DNA of 64,000 nucleotides from Sellimonas catena (GCF_045063725.1 NZ_CP173695.1); one strand, 5' to 3'. Positions 1 to 8,911 are shown, numbered from the stretch's first letter. Numbers and translations are program-made. The notes: generated by a model not told the origin, from the letters alone.

Positions 1-765
1 AATCACAGAGCCATCCTCGTACTCCACCATGGAATGGATCACCGACTGCGGCTGGACCACAACCTGAATCTCATCTACGGATACATCAAACAGCCATTTG
101 GCTTCGATTACTTCCAGGCCTTTATTGATCATGGTGGAAGAGTCAATCGTGATCTTTCTTCCCATGGACCAGTTCGGATGCTTCAGCGCATCTTCCACGT
201 TGACATTCAGCAGATCTTCCTGCTTTTTCCCGCGGAATGGTCCGCCGGACGCCGTCAAAAGAATCTTCTGTATTTTATTTCCGGCATTTCCCTGCAGGGA
301 TTGAAAAATCGCGCTGTGCTCACTGTCCACCGGAAGGATACGGATTGCCTTTTCCCTGGCAAGCGGAATAATCAGATGTCCCGCTGTAACAAGGGTCTCC
401 TTATTTGCAAGTGCAATATCTTTTCCAGCTTCAATGGCGGCAATCGTCGGCCGGATACCAATCATCCCTACAACCGCCGTCACAACAATCTCCGCTTCAG
501 GAATACAAGCCGCCTCAATCAGGCCATCCATTCCTGTGACAATTTTTACAGTTTTATCCTTAAGGCGCTCTTTTAAGTCCGCCGCACGTTCTTTTTGATA
601 GACACAGACAACTTTCGGATGAAACTCACGAACCTGCTTTTCCAGAAGCTCTGTATTGGATCCTGCCGCCAGAGAGACGACCTCAATGTCCCCGTTCTCT
701 CGCACCACGTCAAGCGTCTGGGTGCCGATCGAACCGGTGGATCCTAATATGGCAATTTTTTTCAT
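1..765 (-). CDS. dxr: 1-deoxy-D-xylulose 5-phosphate reductoisomerase, C-terminus outside window
   Basis: Catalyses NADPH-dependent conversion of 1-deoxyxylulose 5-phosphate to 2-C-methylerythritol 4-phosphate, the committed step of the MEP isoprenoid pathway in the cytosol. Reading the minus strand from the ATG at 765 gives MKKIAILGSTGSIGTQTLDV, the family's N-terminal Rossmann motif, followed further on by ALANKETLV and the DSEHSAIFQ active-site segment. About 255 residues are present; the family is about 380 long, so roughly a third is cut off by the window edge. A GGAG ribosome site precedes the ATG. It is the last visible gene of the pyrH-frr-uppS-cdsA-dxr operon, 21 bases after cdsA. 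Identification is firm. Confidence 0.95.
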   Translation of the reverse strand, partial: MKKIAILGSTGSIGTQTLDVVRENGDIEVVSLAAGSNTELLEKQVREFHPKVVCVYQKERAADLKERLKDKTVKIVTGMDGLIEAACIPEAEIVVTAVVGMIGIRPTIAAIEAGKDIALANKETLVTAGHLIIPLAREKAIRILPVDSEHSAIFQSLQGNAGNKIQKILLTASGGPFRGKKQEDLLNVNVEDALKHPNWSMGRKITIDSSTMINKGLEVIEAKWLFDVSVDEIQVVVQPQSVIHSMVEYEDGSVI

Positions 766-786
766 GTTTCTTCTCCTGACTACTTA

Positions 787-1626
787 TTAAATAAAAAAGA
801 TACTCAGATAATAAATGATCGGTGCCGTAAAGATCACGCTGTCGAACCGGTCCAGAATTCCTCCGTGTCCCGGAATCAGTTTCCCGTAATCCTTGATATT
901 ATGATTTCTTTTGATTGCAGATGCGGCCAGATCACCTACCATGGAAATCAGTCCGCCCGCTCCGCAGATCAAAGCATACAGTGCCGGCGACGCATCCGCG
1001 TCTGCGAAATGGCTCACCGCCGCAGCATAAAGCGCGCCCAGAAGCGCCGCTCCCACTACTCCGCCGACCGCTCCTTCCACCGATTTTTTGGGGCTGAGCT
1101 TTGGAGACATTTTGTGCTTTCCAATCAGCATTCCGACACAGTAAGCACAGGTATCGCATCCCCAGGAGCAAAGAAATACGAGCCATACCAGATACGCTCC
1201 CTCCTCCGGTATCATTCTTGCCCGGTAAACATATGACAGCATCACCGCCACGTAAAAAACACCAAAAAAGATGAGCATCATCTCTTCCGACACATACTTT
1301 GGATACGAAAATACATATACTGCCATCAGAACAATCAAAAATACAATAACAAGCAGGGCAAGCCCCTGTCCGTCAATATACTGCAGGATCCTGTTTTCTC
1401 CCGGGCCTTTGACCTCAAGCCGGATCAGCAGATAATATGCCGCTGCTGCTGCATAGCCGACAATTCCAGGAAGAGAGGCCTGCAGCCGGCTTACTTTATA
1501 CAGTTCGCTCATTCCGATCAGACTGATTAGAAGAAGCAGCACAAACAGGATATCATTTCCTGGAATAATCGTGGCAAGCGCAATAGCCACGAGCAGTATC
1601 CCGCTTAACAGTCTTGTCTTAAACAT
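787..1626 (-). CDS. cdsA: Phosphatidate cytidylyltransferase (CDP-diacylglycerol synthase)
   Basis: Integral membrane enzyme making CDP-diacylglycerol from phosphatidate and CTP, the branch point to bacterial phospholipids. The 279-residue protein is almost wholly hydrophobic, with about eight membrane segments, and ends with the CdsA signature: SAIKRNHNIKDYGKLIPGHG followed by GILDRFDS, containing the conserved KD..G...PGHGG..DR residues. Length is normal for the family. Its ATG overlaps the end of uppS by 8 bases, indicating translational coupling within the pyrH-to-dxr operon. Confidence 0.95.
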   Translation of the reverse strand: MFKTRLLSGILLVAIALATIIPGNDILFVLLLLISLIGMSELYKVSRLQASLPGIVGYAAAAAYYLLIRLEVKGPGENRILQYIDGQGLALLVIVFLIVLMAVYVFSYPKYVSEEMMLIFFGVFYVAVMLSYVYRARMIPEEGAYLVWLVFLCSWGCDTCAYCVGMLIGKHKMSPKLSPKKSVEGAVGGVVGAALLGALYAAAVSHFADADASPALYALICGAGGLISMVGDLAASAIKRNHNIKDYGKLIPGHGGILDRFDSVIFTAPIIYYLSIFFI

Positions 1627-2338
1627 CTGCTTCTTCCTCCTTCACTTTCCCGTATCTCCGGTCTCTATTATTATATTGCAAAATTGCTTTTTCTAATTCC
1701 TCTTTCGTAAAATCAGGCCAGAGAACATCGGTAAAATAAAATTCTGTGTAGGCCATCTGCCATAGAAGATAGTTCGAAAGGCGCAATTCCCCGCTTGTAC
1801 GGATCAAAAGATCCGGTTCCGGAATTCCGTATGTATCCAGATAAGACTCAAAGAGCGGTCCATCGATCTGCTCAGGCAGCACTTTCCCCTCTTTCACATC
1901 TTCTGCCATCTTCCGCATGGCACGCAGCATTTCGTCACGGCTTCCATAATTGATTGCAATCTGGAAATTCAATCCGTCATTTTTATCCGACGCCTTCTCA
2001 AGCTCTTTGATTCTGTTGCGGATGTCATCATCCAGTCCGCTTTTATCTCCAATCACCCGTACCCGCATCCGGTTTTTCTCCGCAGTCTTCAGACAGGTTT
2101 TCATATAATTGCGCAGAAGCTTCATCAATGCATTGACTTCATCCGCAGGACGGTTCCAGTTCTCTGTGGAAAAGGCGTAAACTGTCAGGTATTTGATTCC
2201 CATTTTGTAGGCGGCCTCACAGATTCTTTCTACATTTTTACTTCCCTGTGCATGGCCGTAGTTACGAGGCATATTTTTCTTCTTCGCCCATCTTCCGTTT
2301 CCATCCAGAATAATAGCGACATGCTGAGGTATCTTCAT
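1619..2338 (-). CDS. uppS: Undecaprenyl diphosphate synthase (cis-prenyltransferase)
   Basis: Condenses isopentenyl diphosphate onto farnesyl diphosphate to make the C55 lipid carrier for peptidoglycan and other wall polymers. The N-terminal DGNGRWAKKKNMPRNYGH motif holds the catalytic Asp and diphosphate-binding Arg/His; the C-terminal RTSGELRLSN and EFYF segments are also family hallmarks. The open frame extends back to 2377, but the ATG at 2338 is chosen because GGAGGAAGTG lies directly before it, and the protein then begins MKIPQHVAIILDGNG at the normal place (239 residues). Functionally linked to dxr and cdsA in the same operon: precursor, carrier and membrane lipid supply. Confidence 0.95.
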   Translation of the reverse strand: MKIPQHVAIILDGNGRWAKKKNMPRNYGHAQGSKNVERICEAAYKMGIKYLTVYAFSTENWNRPADEVNALMKLLRNYMKTCLKTAEKNRMRVRVIGDKSGLDDDIRNRIKELEKASDKNDGLNFQIAINYGSRDEMLRAMRKMAEDVKEGKVLPEQIDGPLFESYLDTYGIPEPDLLIRTSGELRLSNYLLWQMAYTEFYFTDVLWPDFTKEELEKAILQYNNRDRRYGKVKEEEADV

Positions 2339-2362
2339 AACACTTCCTCCTTGATAAATATA

Positions 2363-2390
2363 GAGCAAGGAGGCCATTCCCTCCTTGCTC
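2363..2390 (-). promoter_or_regulatory. Perfect 11-bp hairpin between frr and uppS
   Basis: On the minus strand GAGCAAGGAGG and CCTCCTTGCTC flank a six-base loop. The stem sits between the frr stop and the uppS ribosome site. No U-run follows it, so it is more likely an RNA-processing or translational control stem than a terminator. Role is inferred. Confidence 0.5.
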
Positions 2391-2411
2391 CGCTTTTCCC
2401 GCCGGTTTTCC

Positions 2412-2963
2412 TTATACGGTCATGACTTCTTTTGTCTTTGCCTCTACTGCCTTATCGACTTCTTTGATATATTTATCCGTCACTTTCTGAAGTTCATCTT
2501 CCATATCTTTGATTGCGTCTTCTGAAACTTCTGTGCCTTTTAACTTCTTGAAGGCATCATTTCCGTCTCTTCTGATATTTCTGATGGCAACCTTTGCCTG
2601 TTCACCTTTTTTCTTCACGTCCTTGGCAAGCTCTTTACGACGGTCTTCCGTCAGTTCCGGGAACACAAGACGGATTACCTGTCCATCGTTTGTCGGATTG
2701 ATTCCGATATCAGATGTCTGGATCGCTTTTGTGATCTCCTTTAACATGCTTTTCTCCCACGGCTGAATCTGAATCATCCGGGCTTCCGGAACAGAAACAT
2801 TTGCCACCTGCTGGATCGGAGTCGGTACTCCATAATAATCCACCGTAAGTCTGTCCAGAATATGCGGGTTTGCTCTTCCGGCACGGATTGCCGCAAGATC
2901 GCTGTCCAGACTCTTCATTGTTTTCTGCATTTTTTCTTCGTATACCTTTAATTGTTCATGCAT
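2412..2963 (-). CDS. frr: Ribosome recycling factor
   Basis: Splits post-termination ribosomes together with EF-G. The 183-residue protein starts MHEQLKVYEEKMQKTMKSLD and carries the family sequences AGRANPHILDRL, YYGVPTPIQQVANV and RNIRRDGND, across the three-helix bundle and hinge domain. Length is the family norm. AGGAGG precedes the ATG at 2963. It lies 24 bases after pyrH, the widely conserved pyrH-frr pairing of Firmicutes, which supports both calls. Confidence 0.97.
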   Translation of the reverse strand: MHEQLKVYEEKMQKTMKSLDSDLAAIRAGRANPHILDRLTVDYYGVPTPIQQVANVSVPEARMIQIQPWEKSMLKEITKAIQTSDIGINPTNDGQVIRLVFPELTEDRRKELAKDVKKKGEQAKVAIRNIRRDGNDAFKKLKGTEVSEDAIKDMEDELQKVTDKYIKEVDKAVEAKTKEVMTV

Positions 2964-2987
2964 AGATAGTTCCTCCTGTGATCTTTC

Positions 2988-3683
2988 TTAAACAGTCACT
3001 TTCGTTCCTGTAAAGTTCCCGCTCATGGTATTGACAATGCTGTTCTCCTCGCTCAGCCCGAATACCAGCATCGGCATTTTGTGCTCCAGGCACATGATGG
3101 ATGCAGTCAGATCGACCGCCATCAGCTTCTTATCGATAATTTCCTGAATGGAAATCTCATCGTACTTCTTCGCTTCCGGATTGACTTTCGGATCGCTGTC
3201 GTAGATTCCGTCGATCGCTTTTGCAAGCAGCATCGCATCTGCCTCAATCTCGATCGCTCTTAATACCGCACCGGTATCTGTGGAGAAATACGGATGTCCG
3301 GTTCCTCCCGCAAAGAAAATGACCTTTCCCTTATTGAGTGCCTCTACCGCCGCATCTTTTGAGAAAAGGGTTGTAAAAGCGCCGCATACGAATGGTGTGA
3401 ATACTTCTGTATCCATGCCTGCGAAACGGAAAATATCGGAAACATAGATACAGTTCATTACTGTGGCAAGCATACCGATCTGGTCCGCTTTGACACGGTC
3501 AATCGTTTCACTCGTACGGCCTCTCCAGAAGTTCCCTCCTCCAGTTACAATAGCTACCTGAATTCCCTGATCGACAAGCTCTTTGACCTGATGAGCTACT
3601 CCAAGGCAGGTTGCCTCGTCGAATCCTGTCTTTTTATCACCTGCAAGAGCTTCTCCGCTCAGTTTTAGCAATACTCTTTTCAT
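2988..3683 (-). CDS. pyrH: UMP kinase
   Basis: Phosphorylates UMP to UDP in pyrimidine nucleotide synthesis; bacterial hexameric amino-acid-kinase fold. Seen: N-terminal RVLLKLSGEALAG, glycine-rich VTGGGNFWRGR (phosphate binding), FFAGGTGHPYFSTDT and the C-terminal kinase-fold elements. At 231 residues it is normal length. It is first in the pyrH-frr-uppS-cdsA-dxr operon and is preceded by a GC-rich leader hairpin and a near-perfect promoter. Confidence 0.97.
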   Translation of the reverse strand: MKRVLLKLSGEALAGDKKTGFDEATCLGVAHQVKELVDQGIQVAIVTGGGNFWRGRTSETIDRVKADQIGMLATVMNCIYVSDIFRFAGMDTEVFTPFVCGAFTTLFSKDAAVEALNKGKVIFFAGGTGHPYFSTDTGAVLRAIEIEADAMLLAKAIDGIYDSDPKVNPEAKKYDEISIQEIIDKKLMAVDLTASIMCLEHKMPMLVFGLSEENSIVNTMSGNFTGTKVTV

Positions 3684-3702
3684 GGTTATGAACTCCTTCT
3701 CT

Positions 3703-3720
3703 CCGGCCTCTCGGGGCCGG
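3703..3720 (-). promoter_or_regulatory. GC-rich leader hairpin upstream of pyrH
   Basis: CCGGCC and GGCCGG arms flank a six-base loop in the predicted 5' leader of the pyrH operon, about 20 bases before the start codon. Such a stem just above the ribosome site could tune translation or message stability. No U-run follows, so it is not a classical terminator. Confidence 0.45.
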
Positions 3721-3736
3721 CTCGTATTCTATCCTT

Positions 3737-3765
3737 ATTATATATAGATCGCCACCCGGTGTCAA
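3737..3765 (-). promoter_or_regulatory. Consensus sigma-A promoter for the pyrH operon
   Basis: On the minus strand TTGACA (3765-3760), a 17-base spacer and TATAAT (3742-3737) match the housekeeping consensus at all twelve positions with ideal spacing. It points toward pyrH, whose start is about 54 bases downstream. Confidence 0.85.
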
Positions 3766-3810
3766 TTTGCATTTTTCCAGCCGGGTCAAACTATCCGGAA
3801 ATTCCGCTTC

Positions 3811-4983
3811 CTACTCTTCCGTCAGCGCGGCAAAAGAAGTATCCGCAAAAAACGTATCCGCACTGTAGAGATACAGCACTTCATTGATGGATTCTGTCTC
3901 CATCAGTTCCGATAAGTCCCCATAATAGTATCTCGGATCGACAACGACAATCTCCCGGTAATACGGTGCAAGAAACGGCAGGAAACAATTCGCATAGGAA
4001 TCTTTCAGAACTAAAAGCCGCTTATTCTCCGTAGTCGGTGTCTTGATCTTTAACAGCCCGTGATTGCCGCCGAAAAAGACCTCATACGCATTTCTCTGAT
4101 CCAGCTTATCGGTGTTGTAGAAGCTTCCGGTTTTTTTCTGATCATCTGTATACTCGACAATCGAAGACACCTGCTCCTGTGTCGTATTTTCATTCTTTTT
4201 GGGAATGAAGACGTCGATTTCCTCTTTCACACCGGTCCGGCATCCGCTTTTTGCGGAAAGCGTACCCTGAAACTGATCTGTCACAGGCATTTTCTCATAT
4301 GTTACAGCTGAAGTGTCAAGCCCTGCCACCTCCGCAAACTGCTGGAAAGCAAGATAAGCCGCAGAAGTTGTCCAGTGATGGTCCGTCTTATAAAACAGCT
4401 GCTGATTCGTGTTCTTACGGAAGGTGTCCCTCAGATCGATTGTCGTCAGCCCCTTTCCGGTCAGCGTCTGATAAGCCTGATCAATACTGGAATCCTGATC
4501 CGCTGTCAAAGCCAGCGCCGGTAGCTTGTCCTCCAGAATCTCCGATGCTGTCGGTACAATCATTGCGTAATGCGTGATATCTTTATACTTCTCTTTCCAG
4601 GCCGCCATAGCCCCCAGCGTATTATTTACCGTAGTCTGGTCCGGCTTTTCAAACTTTTCGATCAGATAACCATCTTTCCCGATGTAGACTCCGTTTTCCT
4701 CTACTTTGCCAAGGAGGCGGTCAAACCCGGTCTTTAACTGGATCCAGGAATCCCGGAACACAAACTGATCGTTAAAATACTCCTGATACTGCTTTGCATA
4801 ATTTCCGCTGCCGACCGCCTCTGCAGTCAGTTCCGGCTTCTGCGCAAGCTCCCTGTTCTCCGTCTCCGAGACTTTCTTCGTTCCGGAAAACAGATTCACA
4901 ATGGAAAGGACCAGAATCAGGATCGCAAACATAAATCCCACGAAATACGATGCCGGTAATTTCTCTTTTTCCAAATCTGACAC
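3811..4983 (-). CDS. DHHW family protein (surface acyltransfer partner)
   Basis: A 390-residue protein with one N-terminal membrane segment and a long extracytoplasmic domain. Near residue 200 it has YKTDHHWTTSAAYLAFQQ, the DHHW motif of the AlgX/AlgJ-like SGNH-related family that works with MBOAT proteins to O-acetylate secreted polymers. Immediately downstream of the MBOAT gene with a 6-base gap, in an operon with DUF4358 and SGNH genes. Inference: it accepts acyl groups from the MBOAT partner and transfers them to a surface polysaccharide; the polymer is unknown. Confidence 0.85.
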   Translation of the reverse strand: MSDLEKEKLPASYFVGFMFAILILVLSIVNLFSGTKKVSETENRELAQKPELTAEAVGSGNYAKQYQEYFNDQFVFRDSWIQLKTGFDRLLGKVEENGVYIGKDGYLIEKFEKPDQTTVNNTLGAMAAWKEKYKDITHYAMIVPTASEILEDKLPALALTADQDSSIDQAYQTLTGKGLTTIDLRDTFRKNTNQQLFYKTDHHWTTSAAYLAFQQFAEVAGLDTSAVTYEKMPVTDQFQGTLSAKSGCRTGVKEEIDVFIPKKNENTTQEQVSSIVEYTDDQKKTGSFYNTDKLDQRNAYEVFFGGNHGLLKIKTPTTENKRLLVLKDSYANCFLPFLAPYYREIVVVDPRYYYGDLSELMETESINEVLYLYSADTFFADTSFAALTEE

Positions 4984-4989
4984 CTCCCC

Positions 4990-6381
4990 TTAAAACTGCA
5001 TATAGAGAAACGGCTGATAAGAATTAAATACCAGTCCGCCGATACTGAGTAAAAACATGACAAGATACACAAGCACTGTGACAATCGTATAGCGCTCAAT
5101 AAACCGCTCGGAAAGCTTCTTCAGAACCGGTCTTGCGGCCAGTACGCACAGTGCGAACAGAAGAATTCCTGTTTTTAAGTAATATCCGGCTGTCACATCG
5201 ATCAATGAAGATGCTCCAAATCCAAGGAGGGAGGCAAACATTCCTGCCGCCGCATCCCAGGATGTGTTCATGAAAATCAGCCACCCAAACATGACAAGCA
5301 GCATCGTATAAGTATTGGCTGCCCATCCCGGAAGCCTGGAGACCAGATTCTTCCACACATATTTTTCACCAATCAGAATCACGGCATAATAAAGCCCCCA
5401 CACCGGAAAGTTCCAGGTTGCCCCGTGCCAGATTCCGGTCAGACACCAGACAATCACAATGTTCCTCAGATGGCAGAGAACGGAGACACGGTTTCCGCCA
5501 AGCGGAATGTACACATAATCACGGAACCATCCGCTCAGGGACATATGCCATCTTCTCCAGAATTCTGTCACACTCTTTGCGATATACGGGTAATCAAAGT
5601 TTTCCTTAAATTCAAATCCAAGCATGTTTCCGACTCCGATGGCCATGTCAGAATAACCCGAGAAGTCAAAGAAAATCTGCATCGTGTAGGCAAACAGATA
5701 AATCCACGCCGTCACCATGGACATGGAGGATCCGGAGTCCTGAATCTGGGTAATCATCATGGATAACTGATCTGCCAGAAGGACTTTTTTCGCAAGACCG
5801 AGGATGAAGCGTCTCGCACCCTCTCCAAGCCTTGACATATATACGTTGTGGACATAGAGATCTTCTTTGATATCTGCATAGCGGACAATCGGTCCGGCAG
5901 ACATGCAGGCAAACAATGACGCATATGCCATAAATGTAATCGGATCCCGTTCCGGTTCACATTTCTTTTTATACACATCAATCACATAGGAAAGATTTTT
6001 AAATGTATAAAAGGACAGACCGATCGGCAGCGTCAGTGCTGATGTAGAGAAGCCGGTTCCGAGCAATTCATTGACTGCGCCGCTTAAAAATCCGTAATAT
6101 TTAAAAAATCCAAGAATAAATACATCCATCACAATGACAAAAACAAGGGATGGAACCGCACTGCGGCTGCGTTTCTGTTTTCTGCCGATATCGATCGCCA
6201 GCATATAATGCATCACCGCACTGAACAGCATTAATACAACATAAACCGGCTCGCCCCATGCGTAGAAAAAAATACTGGCCAGGGCAAGCACGAGATTTTT
6301 CCATTTTCCCGGCACCACATAAAACAGAATCAGGACAACCGGAAGAAATGCAAATATAAAATTCAGACTGTTTAAAAGCAT
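4990..6381 (-). CDS. MBOAT family O-acyltransferase
   Basis: Membrane-bound O-acyltransferase of the AlgI/DltB/PatA type, moving acyl groups across the membrane for polymer modification. About ten to twelve membrane segments; conserved family sequences FFDFSGYSDMAIG, EFWRRWHMSLSGWFRDYVY and LTGIWHGATWN include the catalytic His in WHG. The start at 6381 (463 residues) is preferred over an upstream GTG at 6396 because GGAGGG lies 6-12 bases before the ATG. Next to DHHW, DUF4358 and SGNH genes, a typical Lachnospiraceae O-acylation set. Confidence 0.92.
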   Translation of the reverse strand: MLLNSLNFIFAFLPVVLILFYVVPGKWKNLVLALASIFFYAWGEPVYVVLMLFSAVMHYMLAIDIGRKQKRSRSAVPSLVFVIVMDVFILGFFKYYGFLSGAVNELLGTGFSTSALTLPIGLSFYTFKNLSYVIDVYKKKCEPERDPITFMAYASLFACMSAGPIVRYADIKEDLYVHNVYMSRLGEGARRFILGLAKKVLLADQLSMMITQIQDSGSSMSMVTAWIYLFAYTMQIFFDFSGYSDMAIGVGNMLGFEFKENFDYPYIAKSVTEFWRRWHMSLSGWFRDYVYIPLGGNRVSVLCHLRNIVIVWCLTGIWHGATWNFPVWGLYYAVILIGEKYVWKNLVSRLPGWAANTYTMLLVMFGWLIFMNTSWDAAAGMFASLLGFGASSLIDVTAGYYLKTGILLFALCVLAARPVLKKLSERFIERYTIVTVLVYLVMFLLSIGGLVFNSYQPFLYMQF

Positions 6382-6399
6382 GTCATTTCCCTCCACTGA

Positions 6400-6894
6400 C
6401 TATTTTATCGCACTTTCAAAAGCAGATTTCCAGTCATCCGCCTGATCGCCCGCCATGTAAATTACATAGATCCCCTCCGACTGCGCATACGCCTTCTTCA
6501 GCTGCGCCGTCTGGGTGACTCCATATCCCTCAAAGCTCTCAATCTGGCTGTCCAGACGATTGTTTACTGCTTCCTCAAACCGTCCGGCGTCCTGAGCATT
6601 CTTTGTCTTCAGTACAAGAAGCTCATCCACTGCCATCGGCGACTCCGCCTTATAGTAGAAGTATCCCTCACAGTCCTTGCTTTCTATTCCATAATATCTG
6701 CGCAGATCCTTATCTTTCATCTCTTCGATCCCGTCAAGAAGCTTTTCACTTTCAAACTCTTTCCTGATTCCTTCCACAGAGACATCCTTTGCATACCCCT
6801 GCATGCAGAGCATTCCCAGATACACCGCCAGAAATGCCGCAAAGCATACTTTGACAATGATCCCGCTCAGATCCTTTCTCCTTTTCTTTTTCAT
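6400..6894 (-). CDS. DUF4358-like exported protein
   Basis: A 164-residue protein from the ATG at 6894, which directly follows the SGNH stop. Lys/Arg-rich N-terminus and a single membrane segment (about residues 10-30) suggest a signal anchor; the remainder is a small soluble domain. The pattern matches the DUF4358 family that travels with MBOAT/DHHW genes in Clostridia; I rely on recollection of the family for that. Function unknown; context suggests an accessory role in surface polymer acylation. Confidence 0.7.
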   Translation of the reverse strand: MKKKRRKDLSGIIVKVCFAAFLAVYLGMLCMQGYAKDVSVEGIRKEFESEKLLDGIEEMKDKDLRRYYGIESKDCEGYFYYKAESPMAVDELLVLKTKNAQDAGRFEEAVNNRLDSQIESFEGYGVTQTAQLKKAYAQSEGIYVIYMAGDQADDWKSAFESAIK

Positions 6895-6896
6895 GA

Positions 6897-7697
6897 TCAA
6901 AGTCCCGCCTTTTCTACAATATAAGATAACCACTGTTCGTAGTATTCCTTTTTCATGTGGATTCCGTCCTGCTCATACAGGCCGCTGTCTGCCTCCACAA
7001 TGAAACTGCTGTCGATGTACAGGTATCCCTCATCATCGCACATCTTCTCGATGGCCTCATTGTACTGAGGACGTTTCTCACGTCCGGCTTTCTCCTTGAC
7101 TTTCTCCTCCGTCATCGGAAGAATGGAATTTACACAGATCATCGTGTCCGGAAGCGCATCTTTTATCTTCTGAATCTCAGACTGGTACTTTTCGATGAAC
7201 CCGTCAATATCGGAATTATACATCTGAAGATCATTGCATCCAAACTCCATGATGACTGTGGACGGCTTCATGGAAATCACTTTCTGAACCAGCTCATCGA
7301 TCTCATTGACTGAGGCACCCCTCTTATAGATGACAGATCCCTCGTCCAGAAGTCCGTACACATCCAGCGCCTCCGAAAAAGAATCCCCGACTACAACGAC
7401 ACCGCTGAATGCTTTCTTGATCGTCGCATTATCAAGCTCTACGACTCCATATTCATTCCGCTTGGACGTGTCAATCTCTGTCTTTTCATTGGCTCCTTCC
7501 AGATTCTCCCACTGCTTTTCCGTCTCGGATATATCCGCCTGCTCCATCTGTTCCAGCTGCTTACGGTTTTTCTCATACTGATTCGGGCGGCTCTCTTTTA
7601 TCTGAACACAGACGACAATCCCGACCACAACAGCGATAACGCAACAAACTGCGATCAGGATTCTTCGTCTTAGAATTTTTTCTCTTGCACTTTTCAT
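6897..7697 (-). CDS. Membrane-anchored SGNH/GDSL hydrolase
   Basis: A 266-residue protein with an N-terminal membrane anchor (about residues 10-32), a charged linker, then an SGNH fold: GDSFSEAL supplies the Ser, GCND the Asn, and DGIHMKKEYY the Asp/His pair. Members deacetylate or transfer acetyl groups on carbohydrates outside the cell. First gene of the four-gene set, so it probably removes or transfers the group added by the MBOAT/DHHW pair (inference). Confidence 0.85.
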   Translation of the reverse strand: MKSAREKILRRRILIAVCCVIAVVVGIVVCVQIKESRPNQYEKNRKQLEQMEQADISETEKQWENLEGANEKTEIDTSKRNEYGVVELDNATIKKAFSGVVVVGDSFSEALDVYGLLDEGSVIYKRGASVNEIDELVQKVISMKPSTVIMEFGCNDLQMYNSDIDGFIEKYQSEIQKIKDALPDTMICVNSILPMTEEKVKEKAGREKRPQYNEAIEKMCDDEGYLYIDSSFIVEADSGLYEQDGIHMKKEYYEQWLSYIVEKAGL

Positions 7698-7737
7698 GAA
7701 TTTATCCCCTTAGTACTATCATTTAGCTATTATTACT

Positions 7738-7766
7738 ATTATAAGTTGTTTCTCCCTCTTACGCAA
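7738..7766 (-). promoter_or_regulatory. Probable promoter of the acylation cluster
   Basis: Minus-strand TATAAT (7743-7738) with a weak -35 TTGCGT (7766-7761) at 17 bases, overlapping the fliB stop codon and about 40 bases before the SGNH start. The -10 is perfect; the -35 is only partial. Confidence 0.5.
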
Positions 7767-8844
7767 CATACGGATCCGGTCCCTTCTGGAAATAAGTCTC
7801 CAGAACTGCCAGATTCTGATCCGAATGTTCAATCTCTCTGGCATACCGCCAGGCTGTCTCCCATATCTCTTCCTTTTTCATGCTTTTTCCCTGCCGGATC
7901 CATCTCGCCATACTGAGTTCATGAATCATGACAGTACTGTAAACAGCAAGACAGATCTTGGTATCGATACTGTCATCATAGACCGCCCCGCAAAAATAGG
8001 TGTAGATAAAAAACATCATCAGATTTTCACTGTACTGCTCCCATTTTCCCGGTCCAAATTTCTCACGGATCTTCTCGTAGGCCTCCTGTCCATTCTCATA
8101 CAGGATTTCAAAAGCCTCGTGAATCTCCTTTTTCCAGTCTTCGCAGAGAAACTCCATTTCAAAAAGTTCTCTCAGGAAAGCGGACTTTGCTTCAAATCCG
8201 AGAGGCTCTCCCCCGCACGCTTCCTGCCGGATCTGCTCCAGCTCCTCCTCAATTCCGAAAAGTCCTCCCTCTTCCAGCGCTTTCTGGCAGACCTTTCCTG
8301 CCGTCAGGCAACGCTTCATCCGGACCTCTGCCGCCTCTTCGCGGTTTTGTATCATCCTGAACAGGATTTCCCTTATCTCATTTAAACTGGAATATAATAA
8401 GAAATCAAAAGATTCGTCCGGCTCCGGCTCGCTCTCCCCGGTCTCCTCCGTCAGAAAGGTAAGCGGCTCCTCACACTCAAGAATCATCCTCGCCGCCTCG
8501 GGACAGGAAAGGGACAATGACCACTCTCTGACGTCCTCATACTCCTCCACATGTCTCGGATACATCCTGCAGGTACTGCAAAGATACTCCTCGCCAAGCT
8601 CCTCGTATAGATCACAGAGATTCTTCTCATTCAGACAGCTGCATCTCCCGTCAAACTGCAGGAATGCTCCCTCTTCCCAATCAATGGATGTCATAAGCCG
8701 GTTTCCGAAACCACCTTCTACCCGGCTGTATTTCAAAAGAGACTCCTCATCGATCATGATCTGCCATCCGGCACAACAGGTGTCCGGGCAGCGATCTGCA
8801 ATACATTGAAATTGATCATAGAAATGCGGCTTTACATACAGCAT
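7759..8844 (-). CDS. fliB: FliB-like flagellin lysine-N-methylase
   Basis: The 361-residue protein carries the cysteine pattern of FliB-type proteins: CIADRCPDTCCAGW near the N-terminus, CSCLNEKNLC around residue 90 and CSTCRMYPRH near residue 115, probably an Fe-S or metal site. FliB methylates flagellin lysines in Salmonella, but relatives are widespread in Firmicutes, including non-motile ones, so the substrate here is uncertain. No flagellar genes are in the window. Length is close to FliB. Confidence 0.75.
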   Translation of the reverse strand: MLYVKPHFYDQFQCIADRCPDTCCAGWQIMIDEESLLKYSRVEGGFGNRLMTSIDWEEGAFLQFDGRCSCLNEKNLCDLYEELGEEYLCSTCRMYPRHVEEYEDVREWSLSLSCPEAARMILECEEPLTFLTEETGESEPEPDESFDFLLYSSLNEIREILFRMIQNREEAAEVRMKRCLTAGKVCQKALEEGGLFGIEEELEQIRQEACGGEPLGFEAKSAFLRELFEMEFLCEDWKKEIHEAFEILYENGQEAYEKIREKFGPGKWEQYSENLMMFFIYTYFCGAVYDDSIDTKICLAVYSTVMIHELSMARWIRQGKSMKKEEIWETAWRYAREIEHSDQNLAVLETYFQKGPDPYVA

Positions 8845-8882
8845 ACGTTTCCCCTCTTCGTGACTTACTTCGACATCTTCTT

Positions 8883-8911
8883 ATCTTAACGGATTTTACC
8901 TGTAATGTAAA
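8883..8911 (-). promoter_or_regulatory. Probable fliB promoter
   Basis: Minus-strand TTTACA (8911-8906), a 17-base spacer and TAAGAT (8888-8883), about 40 bases before the fliB ATG. Five of six and four of six consensus matches. Confidence 0.45.

Noticed and set aside
34..576. 180-codon plus-strand frame opposite dxr
   Set aside because: It is a shadow of dxr, whose minus-strand translation matches the family closely; composition is not protein-like.
2339..2377. Longer uppS start at 2377
   Set aside because: The ATG at 2338 has a strong ribosome site and gives the standard protein start; the extension overlaps the hairpin.
5096..5356. 86-codon minus-strand frame inside the MBOAT gene
   Set aside because: Wrong frame to MBOAT, without ribosome site or motif.
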